NCBI GenBank assembly: GCA_965240365.1
Contig: OZ251218.1
Coordinates: forward strand, 682,001-746,000
Origin: G965240365 sp965240365
GTDB taxonomy: Bacteria; Pseudomonadota; Gammaproteobacteria; Eutrophobiales; Eutrophobiaceae
Length of the DNA stretch: 64,000 nt
Direction: 5' to 3'
Shown here one piece after another: positions 1 to 7,765 of the stretch; positions within the stretch are counted from its first letter, which is position 1; each line of letters begins with the position of its first letter. Both the position numbers and the translations under genes were made by a program. The notes beneath the pieces are model-generated. The model made no database searches and was not told the DNA's origin. It was given only the letters and a program-made list of their open reading frames with translations.

Positions 1-75
1 CAACGCTATATTTTAAGAATAACAGAGTAAAACCATGGATTCATCAATCGCTAACAATCTGTCCGGTCACAGCGG

Positions 76-1329
76 GTGGTTTTTCATTGCCCATATTTTC
101 AGATTTTTGAATATCACCGGAATTTCAAAAGAAAAATGTCGCGCAGTCTGGGCTGCAAGGTGATCGCGGAAGGTATAGAAACGGCGGCGGAACTAAAAAC
201 CGTGCGCGCTCTGGGCATTAGCCACGGTCAGGGGTTTTTCCTGGGCCGGCCCGAGAAGGCGCCCCATAAAGCCATCCCGGGCCAGCTTTATGATTCGGTC
301 AGCGCCGCGCGACAAAGCGGCGCCCGCCGTTACCCGGAGGTGATACTGGACCTGGTGGAATACCGCCGGCCGCTGCTGGCCTCAGACCCGCTGGGTTATG
401 CCGCCGAGATGATCAAAAAGAACAGCGCCCTCAACTGTATCCCGATTGTCGATTCGGGCAAACCGGTCGGGGTGATTACCAGGCAGAGTCTGTTTGAAGC
501 CTTTATCGGGCGCTACGGCTGGGAATTGCACGCCAACAAGCCGGTGCGCAATTATATGTACACCGGCATGTTGATTGTCGAAAAGGACAATACCCTGGCG
601 GATGTCAGCCGCATGTTTACGGCCGGCAATCAGGCGGATATGAATATCGATATTGTCATTACCGAAAATAATCGCTATATCGGGGTGGCCAAAACCCTGA
701 AGCTGCTGGAAAAGATCACCGAGCAACAGATACACAGCGCGCGTTATTCCAATCCACTGACCCTGCTGCCGGGCAACGTGCCGATTTATGAATGGATCGA
801 CGGCCTGTTGCGGCGCCGGCAGAATTTCAAGCTGGCCTATTTTGATCTGAATCACTTTAAGCCCTATAACGACACCTATGGCTATGCCCGCGGCGATGAA
901 GTCATCATGCTGCTGGCCGACATTATCAAGCAATATATCAACCAGGATACCGATCAGGTGGGGCATATCGGCGGGGATGATTTTATTGCGATCTTTCAGT
1001 CCGAGGACTGGGAGGAACGCTGCGAGGCCATACTGTCCGCATTTGCGCTTGAAGTCCGATGTTTTTATAACGATGACGACCTGGCCAAAGGCGGCATCGA
1101 AAGCCGGGACCGGCGCGGTGAGCGCCGTTTCTATCCGATACTCAGTATCGCGGTCGGGGTCGTGTCGCCGGACTGGCGCAATTGTCGATCACATCACCAT
1201 GTCGCGGCCCTGGCCATGGATGCCAAGCATGAGGCCAAAAAGAAAGACGGCAATGCGATCTTCGTATCCAGACGCCGCGGTTCACAGGCGCGGCCCGCGC
1301 CGGCAAGGAGTGAGGGAAGCATTGCTTGA
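76..1329 (+). CDS. 5'-truncated EAL-CBS-GGDEF cyclic-di-GMP protein
   Basis: This gene resembles EAL-CBS-GGDEF proteins that make or degrade cyclic-di-GMP. Residues about 25-60 match only the last part of an EAL domain (CKVIAEGIET, then HGQGFFLGRP). The rest of the phosphodiesterase barrel, including the EAL catalytic motif, is absent. A CBS-like pair covers about residues 90-220 and a GGDEF domain about 250-370, with the signature as GGDDF at 299-303 and an upstream FDLNHFKPYND. The loss is not caused by the window edge, because the same frame has stops at 28-30 and 52-54. The first 24 residues do not look like EAL sequence, so a start at 136 is also possible. Diguanylate cyclase activity may survive; phosphodiesterase activity should not. 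The gene converges on the hemB remnant. Confidence 0.75.
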   Translation: MVFHCPYFQIFEYHRNFKRKMSRSLGCKVIAEGIETAAELKTVRALGISHGQGFFLGRPEKAPHKAIPGQLYDSVSAARQSGARRYPEVILDLVEYRRPLLASDPLGYAAEMIKKNSALNCIPIVDSGKPVGVITRQSLFEAFIGRYGWELHANKPVRNYMYTGMLIVEKDNTLADVSRMFTAGNQADMNIDIVITENNRYIGVAKTLKLLEKITEQQIHSARYSNPLTLLPGNVPIYEWIDGLLRRRQNFKLAYFDLNHFKPYNDTYGYARGDEVIMLLADIIKQYINQDTDQVGHIGGDDFIAIFQSEDWEERCEAILSAFALEVRCFYNDDDLAKGGIESRDRRGERRFYPILSIAVGVVSPDWRNCRSHHHVAALAMDAKHEAKKKDGNAIFVSRRRGSQARPAPARSEGSIA

Positions 1330-1400
1330 GCAGGGCCGGATTTGTGCCGCCCAGCCGGGCGCTTGTGCGATGCCGGTTCAGCGGCGCGTCTCAAGCCAGC

Positions 1401-1846
1401 CCCCGCGGTCTGTTTGGCGTAATAGCTCAGGATGGCGTCCGCGCCGGCGCGTTTAAGCGCGCCCAGAGATTCCAGCACGGTATCCCTTTCATCCAGCCAG
1501 CCCGCGGCGGCCGCGGCCTTCAACATGGCGTATTCACCACTGACCTGTTACCCGGGTCGATCACGGGGAACAGCGCGATAGCCGGGATTTTTAATGCCAG
1601 CAGTTCGCGCGCCTCGGCCAGCAGAAGATCGATGCTCAAGCGCTCAATATCCGGCATGGCCGCGATGCTTTCCCGCCGCCGTTCGCCTTCAATGATGAAC
1701 AGTGGATAGATCAAATCATCGCGGCACAAGCGCGATTCGCGCATCAGACGCCGGGAAAAATCATCGCGCCGCATCCTTCTTGGCCGGGCGGCCGGAAAGC
1801 CCGCCCTGTTTGTGCCTGACATCATTATTTTCGTGAATTTATCCAT
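1401..1846 (-). pseudogene. hemB: hemB remnant with large internal deletion
   Basis: HemB (porphobilinogen synthase) condenses two 5-aminolevulinate molecules in heme synthesis. The first part, reading left from 1846, matches the family N-terminus (RRDDFSRRLMRES, IERLSIDLLLAEA, IPAIALFPVIDP). Directly after VIDP, near 1560, the match jumps to the C-terminal segment QVSGEYAMLKAAAAAGWLDE, then VLESLGALKRAGAD up to about 1401. Roughly 190 residues are missing, including both active-site lysines and the metal-binding region. A TAA lies at the junction, so the N-terminal frame ends a few codons later and the C-terminal piece is in another frame. The normal C-terminal stop is also lost. It cannot make active enzyme. 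A working hemB must lie elsewhere, or the assembly is wrong here. Confidence 0.85.
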
Positions 1847-1914
1847 ACCATAGCGGTCATAAGTTTAGCCCGAAACCGGAGCGCCGGAAATAGTAATCAT
1901 CCGATCTTCTCACC

Positions 1915-2730
1915 ATGTATGACTTGCAGAGCATTTTTACCCAACACGAGGCCCTGATCCGCCTGGGCTGCTTCAGCCTGCTGTTACTGTCACTGCTGTC
2001 ATTCGAGCTAAAATGGCCGCGCCGCCGTCCGCCCGCGGCATTGCTGTCGCGCCGCCTGAATAATCTCGGCCTGATGTGCATAAACCTGCTGGCGCTGAGG
2101 GTGCTGGTCCCGTTCGCGGCCTTTGAACTCGCGCTTTATGCGGAACGCCACGGCCTCGGCCTGTTCAATCTGTTGGCGTTGCCGTTTCTGCTCAATGTCA
2201 TCCTGACCGTGGTGATTTTCGACCTGCTGATCTATCTGCAACATATTGCCTTTCACCGGCTGCCCTGGCTGTGGCTGATCCATCGGGTGCATCACACCGA
2301 CACCCATTTTGACGCGACCACCGGGGTCCGTTTCCACCCCTTTGAGATCGTGCTGTCCTTATTTTATAAACTGCTCGCGGTCTGGCTGCTGGGGCCGGTT
2401 GCCTTTGCCATCATTCTCTACGAGGTCCTGTTAAACAGCGCGGCTTTGTTCACGCACAGCAATATCCGCATCAACAAAAAAGCCGATGCCGCGCTGAGAA
2501 TGCTGCTTGTGACCCCCGATATGCACCGCGTGCATCATTCAACGATCCGGGCCGAGACCGACAGTAATTACGGCAATCTGTTTTCCATCTGGGACAAGCT
2601 GTTCAAGACCTACAAGGCGGAACCTTCTGCCGGTTATGAGCGGATGCAGTTCGGACTGGACGGCTTCCGCGACCATGCCACAAACCGGCTGTCCCGCCTG
2701 CTGCTGATCCGGCGCGCGCCGGGCCGTTGA
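1915..2730 (+). CDS. Sterol desaturase / fatty acid hydroxylase family membrane protein
   Basis: This 271-residue integral membrane protein belongs to the fatty acid hydroxylase superfamily, di-iron enzymes that hydroxylate or desaturate lipids. The metal-binding histidine clusters are visible: HIAFH near residue 109, HRVHH near 123 and HRVHHS near 203, followed by the typical NYGNLFSIWDKLF. Hydrophobic segments lie at about residues 15-30, 55-75, 85-105 and 150-180. The substrate cannot be told from sequence. It stands alone between the hemB remnant and a repeat cluster. Confidence 0.8.
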   Translation: MYDLQSIFTQHEALIRLGCFSLLLLSLLSFELKWPRRRPPAALLSRRLNNLGLMCINLLALRVLVPFAAFELALYAERHGLGLFNLLALPFLLNVILTVVIFDLLIYLQHIAFHRLPWLWLIHRVHHTDTHFDATTGVRFHPFEIVLSLFYKLLAVWLLGPVAFAIILYEVLLNSAALFTHSNIRINKKADAALRMLLVTPDMHRVHHSTIRAETDSNYGNLFSIWDKLFKTYKAEPSAGYERMQFGLDGFRDHATNRLSRLLLIRRAPGR

Positions 2731-2912
2731 ATTGTCATTCCCGCTTAAGCGGGAATGACAACAAGGGCAACATTCCGCAGCATACAGTGAATGTCGAAAC
2801 CCGTTTATCGTCCAGCCCCCGCCTTCCTGGATTCCAGCTTTCGCTGGAATGACGGCAAGATGGGAATCCGTTTTTCGATAAATCCGTTCTTTCTCGAAAC
2901 CACATCGTCATT
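2731..2912. repeat. dRS3-like and ATTCCAGC palindromes
   Basis: This gap between convergent genes holds a perfect palindrome of the form ATTCCC-N8-GGGAAT at 2737-2756. A second palindrome near 2827-2853 has arms GGATTCCAGC and GCTGGAATGAC. Both families recur throughout the window. Confidence 0.8.
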
Positions 2913-2917
2913 CCGGC

Positions 2918-3655
2918 CTATTCCGCCGGGTCGGGTAATGTCTTGACAGTCGCCTCGATCCAGGCTTCCGCCTCGCGCGTGATCTGGCGGGCGCTCTTGC
3001 CGACCGGTGTGATGGCCGGGCCGATGGAGATGGTCACGGTGCCGGGCCTTTTCAGCAGGCTGTGCCTTCGCCACAGATACCCGGCATTATGCGCCACCGG
3101 GATTACACCGGCCCCGGATCTCTGCGCCAGCAGACCGCCGCCCGGCAGGTAATTGCCCTTTGCCCCCGGCGCGACCCGAGTGCCCTCCGGAAAAATAATG
3201 ACCCACAGTTTCTGCCGCAGGCGCTCGGAACCCTGCGCCACGAGTTGGCGCAATGACTCACGCGCGGCGCCGCGGTCGATCGCGATCGGGCGCATGGACG
3301 CCAGCCCCCAGCCATAGATCGGGATGCGCAATAATTCGCGCTTGAGGATCCACACCTGCGGGCTAAAGATCAGTTGCAGCACCAGCGTTTCGAACGCGGA
3401 TTGATGCTTGCACATCACGATACACGGCTCGCCGGGTATGTTTTCCAGGCCGGTCACTCGATAGCCAAGGCCGCAGCAAAACCTGAGCCACCACAGGTTG
3501 AACACGGTCCAGCGCGTGACCAGATAGTAGCGGGTCTTGAACCGGAGCGGAAAGATAATGAGGCAGACCGGCACAAACAGCAGTGTGCTTGCCGCCTGGC
3601 CGGCGTAAAAGCAAAGCGAACGGATCAACAGCATCGCCGGCCCCGCAACCCTCAA
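2918..3655 (-). CDS. plsC: 1-acyl-sn-glycerol-3-phosphate acyltransferase
   Basis: PlsC transfers the second acyl chain to lysophosphatidic acid, giving phosphatidic acid for membrane phospholipids. The 245-residue protein has an N-terminal hydrophobic segment. Catalytic motif I is KHQSAFE near residue 82 (the H-x4-E variant), and FPEGTR lies near residue 155. The start at 3655 overlaps the gmhB stop by 4 bases, so translation is probably coupled. It is the last gene of glyQ-glyS-gmhB-plsC, a common gammaproteobacterial order. Confidence 0.9.
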   Translation of the reverse strand: MRVAGPAMLLIRSLCFYAGQAASTLLFVPVCLIIFPLRFKTRYYLVTRWTVFNLWWLRFCCGLGYRVTGLENIPGEPCIVMCKHQSAFETLVLQLIFSPQVWILKRELLRIPIYGWGLASMRPIAIDRGAARESLRQLVAQGSERLRQKLWVIIFPEGTRVAPGAKGNYLPGGGLLAQRSGAGVIPVAHNAGYLWRRHSLLKRPGTVTISIGPAITPVGKSARQITREAEAWIEATVKTLPDPAE

Positions 3656-4206
3656 AGCCGGCGCTTGTGGCCGATCAGTTCCTTGACGAAGGCGGCCAGG
3701 TCGGCATACACGGGGAGTCCCTCCGGGACCTTGCCGCTATCAACCTCGGCCTGCCCCTTGCCGGTGCGGACCAGCACGGGTTTGCCGCCGGCGCTCTGGC
3801 TGGCCTTGATATCGCTCATCTTGTCGCCCACGCAAAAGACCTTGTTCAGCGGTATGCGCAGGCGCTCCGATATCTGGTCATACAGGCCCGGCTTCGGCTT
3901 GCGGCAATGACACCCGGCCCGCTCGGTGTGCGGGCAGAAGAAGATGGCGTCGATCGCGCCGCCGTACTGGGCCAGATGATTGTTCATCTTGATATGGATG
4001 GCGTTGAGGCTGTCGATGTCGAACAGCTTGCGGCCGAGGCCCGCCTGGTTGGTGGCGATCACGACCTGATAGCCGTGCTGACTCAGATTGGCGATGGCCT
4101 CAAGGCTGCCAGGGATGGCGCGCCATTCGGCCGGGGATTTGATGTAATCGTCCGAATCCTCATTGATGACACCATCGCGGTCGAGAATGATCAGCGCCAT
4201 TATCAC
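3652..4206 (-). CDS. gmhB: D-glycero-beta-D-manno-heptose-1,7-bisphosphate 7-phosphatase
   Basis: GmhB removes the C7 phosphate from heptose bisphosphate on the way to ADP-heptose for the LPS inner core. It is a cytoplasmic HAD-superfamily phosphatase. The N-terminal LDRDGVIN supplies the nucleophile aspartate. ATNQAGLGR follows, then a zinc-binding loop with CPH and CHCRKPKPG, and CVGDKMSDI near the C-terminus, all typical of GmhB. The start may be GTG at 4206, overlapping the glyS stop, or ATG at 4200. Downstream, plsC overlaps by 4 bases. Confidence 0.93.
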   Translation of the reverse strand: MIMALIILDRDGVINEDSDDYIKSPAEWRAIPGSLEAIANLSQHGYQVVIATNQAGLGRKLFDIDSLNAIHIKMNNHLAQYGGAIDAIFFCPHTERAGCHCRKPKPGLYDQISERLRIPLNKVFCVGDKMSDIKASQSAGGKPVLVRTGKGQAEVDSGKVPEGLPVYADLAAFVKELIGHKRRL

Positions 4207-6278
4207 CCCTGTAGTTTGGAGATGTCCGCCGTTTGCAGAAATAAGGCCTTCAGCTTCTGCAAAAGGGCGAGACGATTGTTCCTGAGCGCCTGATCATCGC
4301 ACATCACCCGCACCTGATCAAAAAAATCATCGACCTCGGGGCGTATTCCGGCCAGGCGGCAGAGCGCCGCCCGGTAGTCGCGCCGGTCGAGCAGGGGAGT
4401 GAGTTCTTCCTGGTAGCGGCGCAGGGATTCGGCCAGTTTCCGTTCCGCCGGCTCGCTCAGCAGGCCCGGCTCAACACCGCGCCCAGCCTCGCCGCCGGAT
4501 TTCTTGAGGATATTGACGATGCGCTTGTTGGCGGCGGCCAGACTTTGGGCCTCGGCCAGTTTTCTGAATTCGGTCACGGCCTTGAGGCGGCGATCAAAAT
4601 CGAGCGGGCGCTCGCCGCCGGTGGCCAGTACGGCCTCAAGCGAATCGGCGGCGGCGCCGTTGTCGAGATAATAACGGCGCAGGCGTTCCCGCAAAAAGCG
4701 GGACAGTTCGGCCCGGCAGGCCGCGGCCTTGATCGCGGCGGGATAGGCGCCGGCCGCCCTCTCGATCAGCGCCGCCAGATCAATATCAAGGCCGCCTTCA
4801 ATAATGATCCGCAACAGCCCGATGGCCGCGCGGCGCAGACCAAACGGGTCCTTGTCTCCGCTCGGCGCCTTGCCAATGGCGAAAATGCCGACCAGCATAT
4901 CGATCCTGAGCGCCAGCGCCAGACAGCGGCCGATACCGCTCTCCGGCAAGGCGTCTTTGGCAAAGCGGGGCCGATACTGCTCTGCCAGCGCCAGCGCCAC
5001 CGTGCGGTCTTCGCCCGTGGCCTCGGCATAATAGCGCCCCATCGTGCCTTCCAGTTCCGGGAATTCCCCCACCATTTCGGTCAGCAGGTCGCACAGGCAC
5101 AACTCGGCCGCCTGCTTGGTCAGGCCGGGGTCAACCGCGCATCGTTCAGCCAGCCAAACGCTTATCTCAATCAGGCGTTGCCGCCGGTCGGCCAGCGTGC
5201 CGAGTTGCCCTTGATAAACCACCCTTGCCAGCGCCGGGCCGTGCCTTGCCAGCCCATGTTTCAGATCGCGTTCCCAAAAGAAGGCGGCATCGCGCAGGCG
5301 GGCCTCAATGACCCGCTCATTGCCCTGTTTGACCGCCGCCGGGTCGGCGCTCTGGATATTCGCCACGCCGATAAAGCAGGCCAGCAGTTGGCCATCGGCC
5401 GCGGCCACCGGGAAATATTTTTGATGATCCTGCAAGGAGGCGATCAATACCTCCGGCGGCAGCTTGAGAAAGTCGGGCTTGAATTCGCCCGTAAACGCCA
5501 CCGGCCATTCCACCAGCGCGGTGACCTCGTCCAGCAGGGCCGCATCGATCATGGCCCGGCCCTGCCGGCGCCGGGCGAGGCGCTCGGCTTCGGCCTCGAT
5601 CAAGGCCCGGCGCTGATTAAAATCGGCCACCACCCGGCCGGTCTGTTTTAATGTTGCGGCGTATTTATCCGGCCGTTCGATGATAATCTTGTCGGGGTGG
5701 TGAAAACGGTGGCCATAACTACAGGCCCCCGAGCGGACGCCCATAACATCGTGTTCAAGCGCCGTCTCGCCGAACAGGATTAGCGCCCATTTGACCGGCC
5801 GCGCGAACTCGACCTCATGGTCGCCCCAGCGCATGCGCCTGGCGATGGGCAGACGCCCGAGGGCATGATCCAGCATGGCCGGTATCAAGGCGGCCGTATT
5901 CCTGCCCTTGACCCGCGTGTTATGGATCAGCCAACTGCCCTTGTCCGTCTCCAGTTTTTCCAGTTGATCCACGCCCACGCCACAGGCCCGGGCAAAGCCC
6001 AGGGCGGCCCGGGTCGGTTGCCCCGCCGCGTCAAAGGCCGCCTGCAAGGCCGGCCCGCGGCGGCGTTCGGGCCGGTCCTGCTGGGCGATCTCCAGCCGTT
6101 TGATAATAAACGCCAGCCGGCGCGGGGTGGCATACCACTCGCTCTCGCCGCAACCAAGCCCCTGCCCCGACAGATAGTGGACGCATTCATCCCTGAAGGC
6201 GCCGGCAAGGCGCTTGAGCGAGGCCGGCGGCAACTCTTCCGTGCCGATCTCGACCAGCAGGTCTTGCGTGTCCGTCAT
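4203..6278 (-). CDS. glyS: Glycine--tRNA ligase beta subunit
   Basis: This is the beta subunit of the bacterial alpha2-beta2 glycyl-tRNA synthetase, which recognises tRNA(Gly). The 691-residue length is normal. It opens with LLVEIGTEELPP, a family signature, and continues through KRMRWG-like and DHQKYFPV segments to the C-terminal anticodon-binding region near DDFFDQVRVM. The start overlaps the glyQ stop by 4 bases (ATGA). Confidence 0.97.
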   Translation of the reverse strand: MTDTQDLLVEIGTEELPPASLKRLAGAFRDECVHYLSGQGLGCGESEWYATPRRLAFIIKRLEIAQQDRPERRRGPALQAAFDAAGQPTRAALGFARACGVGVDQLEKLETDKGSWLIHNTRVKGRNTAALIPAMLDHALGRLPIARRMRWGDHEVEFARPVKWALILFGETALEHDVMGVRSGACSYGHRFHHPDKIIIERPDKYAATLKQTGRVVADFNQRRALIEAEAERLARRRQGRAMIDAALLDEVTALVEWPVAFTGEFKPDFLKLPPEVLIASLQDHQKYFPVAAADGQLLACFIGVANIQSADPAAVKQGNERVIEARLRDAAFFWERDLKHGLARHGPALARVVYQGQLGTLADRRQRLIEISVWLAERCAVDPGLTKQAAELCLCDLLTEMVGEFPELEGTMGRYYAEATGEDRTVALALAEQYRPRFAKDALPESGIGRCLALALRIDMLVGIFAIGKAPSGDKDPFGLRRAAIGLLRIIIEGGLDIDLAALIERAAGAYPAAIKAAACRAELSRFLRERLRRYYLDNGAAADSLEAVLATGGERPLDFDRRLKAVTEFRKLAEAQSLAAANKRIVNILKKSGGEAGRGVEPGLLSEPAERKLAESLRRYQEELTPLLDRRDYRAALCRLAGIRPEVDDFFDQVRVMCDDQALRNNRLALLQKLKALFLQTADISKLQG

Positions 6279-7210
6279 GGCGCCGCCCTAAGCGGCTGTT
6301 TTAACAGGGGGAAACCCAGCGCCTCGCGGCTGGCATAGTAGCCCTTCGCAACGGCCGCGGCCAGCGTCCGTACGCGCAGGATATAGGCCTGCCGTTCCGT
6401 GACTGAAATCGCGCCGCGCGCATCCAGCAGATTAAAGCAATGCGAGGCCCGCAGGGTCATTTCATAGGCGGGCAGCGGCAATTCGGCCTCGATCAACCTG
6501 CGGGTCTCCCGTTCACAGCCATCAAACGCCTCAAACAGCGAGTCGGTATCGGCCAGTTCAAAGTTATAGCGCGACATCTCGACCTCATTCTGATGATAGA
6601 TGTCGCCATACTTGACGGTATTGCCGTTGAACCCGGTCCAGACCAGCTCATAGACATTGGCGCAGGCTTGCAGGCACATCGCGATCCGTTCCAGGCCGTA
6701 GGTCAATTCGCCGCTGACCGGTTTGCAATCCAGGCCGCCGGCCTGCTGAAAATAGGTAAACTGGCTGATTTCCATCCCGTCCAGCCAGACCTCCCAACCC
6801 AGCCCCCAGGCGCCCAGCGTGGGAGATTCCCAGTTATCTTCGACAAAACGGATATCGTGCTTCAAGGCATCGATCCCGACCCGTTTTAAGGAGGCCAGAT
6901 ACAGGTCCTGAAGATCATCGGGCGAGGGTTTTAACAACACCTGAAACTGATAATAATGTTGCAGGCGATTGGGATTTTCGCCATAGCGGCCGTCGGTCGG
7001 GCGGCGCGAGGGCTGCACATAGGCCGCCCGCCAGGGTTCGGGGCCGATCGCGCGCAGAAAGGTGGCCGGGTGAAAGGTCCCCGCGCCCATTTCCATATCA
7101 TAAGGCTGTATGATCACACAGCCTTGCTCGGACCAATAACTTTGCAACTCAAACATCAACGCCTGAAAACTCAGGCCGGCCCCGGCCTGCTGTTGCCCGT
7201 TTTGAAACAT
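6275..7210 (-). CDS. glyQ: Glycine--tRNA ligase alpha subunit
   Basis: This catalytic alpha subunit activates glycine and charges tRNA(Gly). It has the usual length (311 residues) and family landmarks: GCVIIQPYDMEMGAGTFHP near the N-terminus, AYVQPSRRPTDGRYGENPNR, and DNWESPTLGAWGLGWEVW. It is first in the operon glyQ-glyS-gmhB-plsC. The region upstream carries repeats and the divergent autotransporter gene. Confidence 0.97.
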   Translation of the reverse strand: MFQNGQQQAGAGLSFQALMFELQSYWSEQGCVIIQPYDMEMGAGTFHPATFLRAIGPEPWRAAYVQPSRRPTDGRYGENPNRLQHYYQFQVLLKPSPDDLQDLYLASLKRVGIDALKHDIRFVEDNWESPTLGAWGLGWEVWLDGMEISQFTYFQQAGGLDCKPVSGELTYGLERIAMCLQACANVYELVWTGFNGNTVKYGDIYHQNEVEMSRYNFELADTDSLFEAFDGCERETRRLIEAELPLPAYEMTLRASHCFNLLDARGAISVTERQAYILRVRTLAAAVAKGYYASREALGFPLLKQPLRAAP

Positions 7211-7264
7211 AATACTCCAGCCTTTTTCAAACCGGCCAGTATACCCGAAATTGAGTATTCGTTA

Positions 7265-7400
7265 TTCCCGCCTGTCTGATTCAGGCAAACCGGAATGGAT
7301 AGTAAAAACCACTGGCTTCCGGCTTTCGCCGGAATGACGGATACTTAAATTTCCGTGTCAAGTCGTCATTCCGGCCTGCCTGCCGCAAGCAGGAAAGTAT
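7265..7400. repeat. Palindromic intergenic repeats
   Basis: Between glyQ and the autotransporter there are copies of the GGCTTTCGCCGGAATGACG type palindrome and a half of the ATTCCCGCC family. They match the clusters seen elsewhere in the window. Confidence 0.7.
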
Positions 7401-7488
7401 CCATCTCCTGTCCATCCGCCTGAAAAAATACTTGAAATAACAATAATAATAGTTATTATTCAATAAAATCCTGGCCATTATTTTTATT

Positions 7489-7503
7489 GAAGGAAAGGTA
7501 ATG
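7489..7503 (+). promoter_or_regulatory. Shine-Dalgarno and ATG of the phase-variable autotransporter
   Basis: A purine-rich AAGGAAAGG (7490-7498) lies just before ATG 7501. The ATG opens a frame that runs into the 8-bp repeat tract. That frame is +1 relative to the signal peptide and barrel frame (265 bases from 7501 to the in-frame GTG at 7766). Adding one 8-bp unit, or removing two, would join them. No ATG, GTG or TTG exists in the signal-peptide frame between a TAA at 7499-7501 and 7766. This ATG is therefore the likely real start. Confidence 0.75.
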
Positions 7504-7517
7504 TGCAAAACCATACC

Positions 7518-7649
7518 CCAAGCGGCCAAGCGGCCAAGCGGCCAAGCGGCCAAGCGGCCAAGCGGCCAAGCGGCCAAGCGGCCAAGCGGCCAAGCGGCCA
7601 AGCGGCCAAGCGGCCAAGCGGCCAAGCGGCCAAGCGGCCAAGCGGCCAA
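7518..7649 (+). repeat. 8-bp simple sequence repeat (AAGCGGCC) x16
   Basis: Sixteen perfect copies of AAGCGGCC run from 7520 to 7647, with two partial bases on each side. The unit is not a multiple of three, so each gain or loss shifts the reading frame. All three frames read as rotations of the peptide KRPSGQAA without a stop. It sits between ATG 7501 and the signal peptide of the autotransporter, the usual position of a translational phase-variation switch. Confidence 0.95.
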
Positions 7650-7765
7650 TAATAGATGACGGATATTCAGAAAGTTCCCCGCTTTGCCTGGTTTATTGGC
7701 TGGGCGCCGGCCTGCTTGCGCTTTGCCTCGCCCTGTTTACGGGGCCGGCCCGCGCGGCGGTTACC

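Noticed and set aside
1..75. A 42-codon frame from ATG 35
   Set aside because: It has no recognisable features and overlaps the truncated EAL gene in another frame; it may be the junction of a rearrangement.
7281..7649. Minus-strand open frames rich in AAWPLGRL repeats
   Set aside because: They are the complement of the AAGCGGCC tract read through; there is no ribosome site and they only reflect the lack of stops in the repeat.
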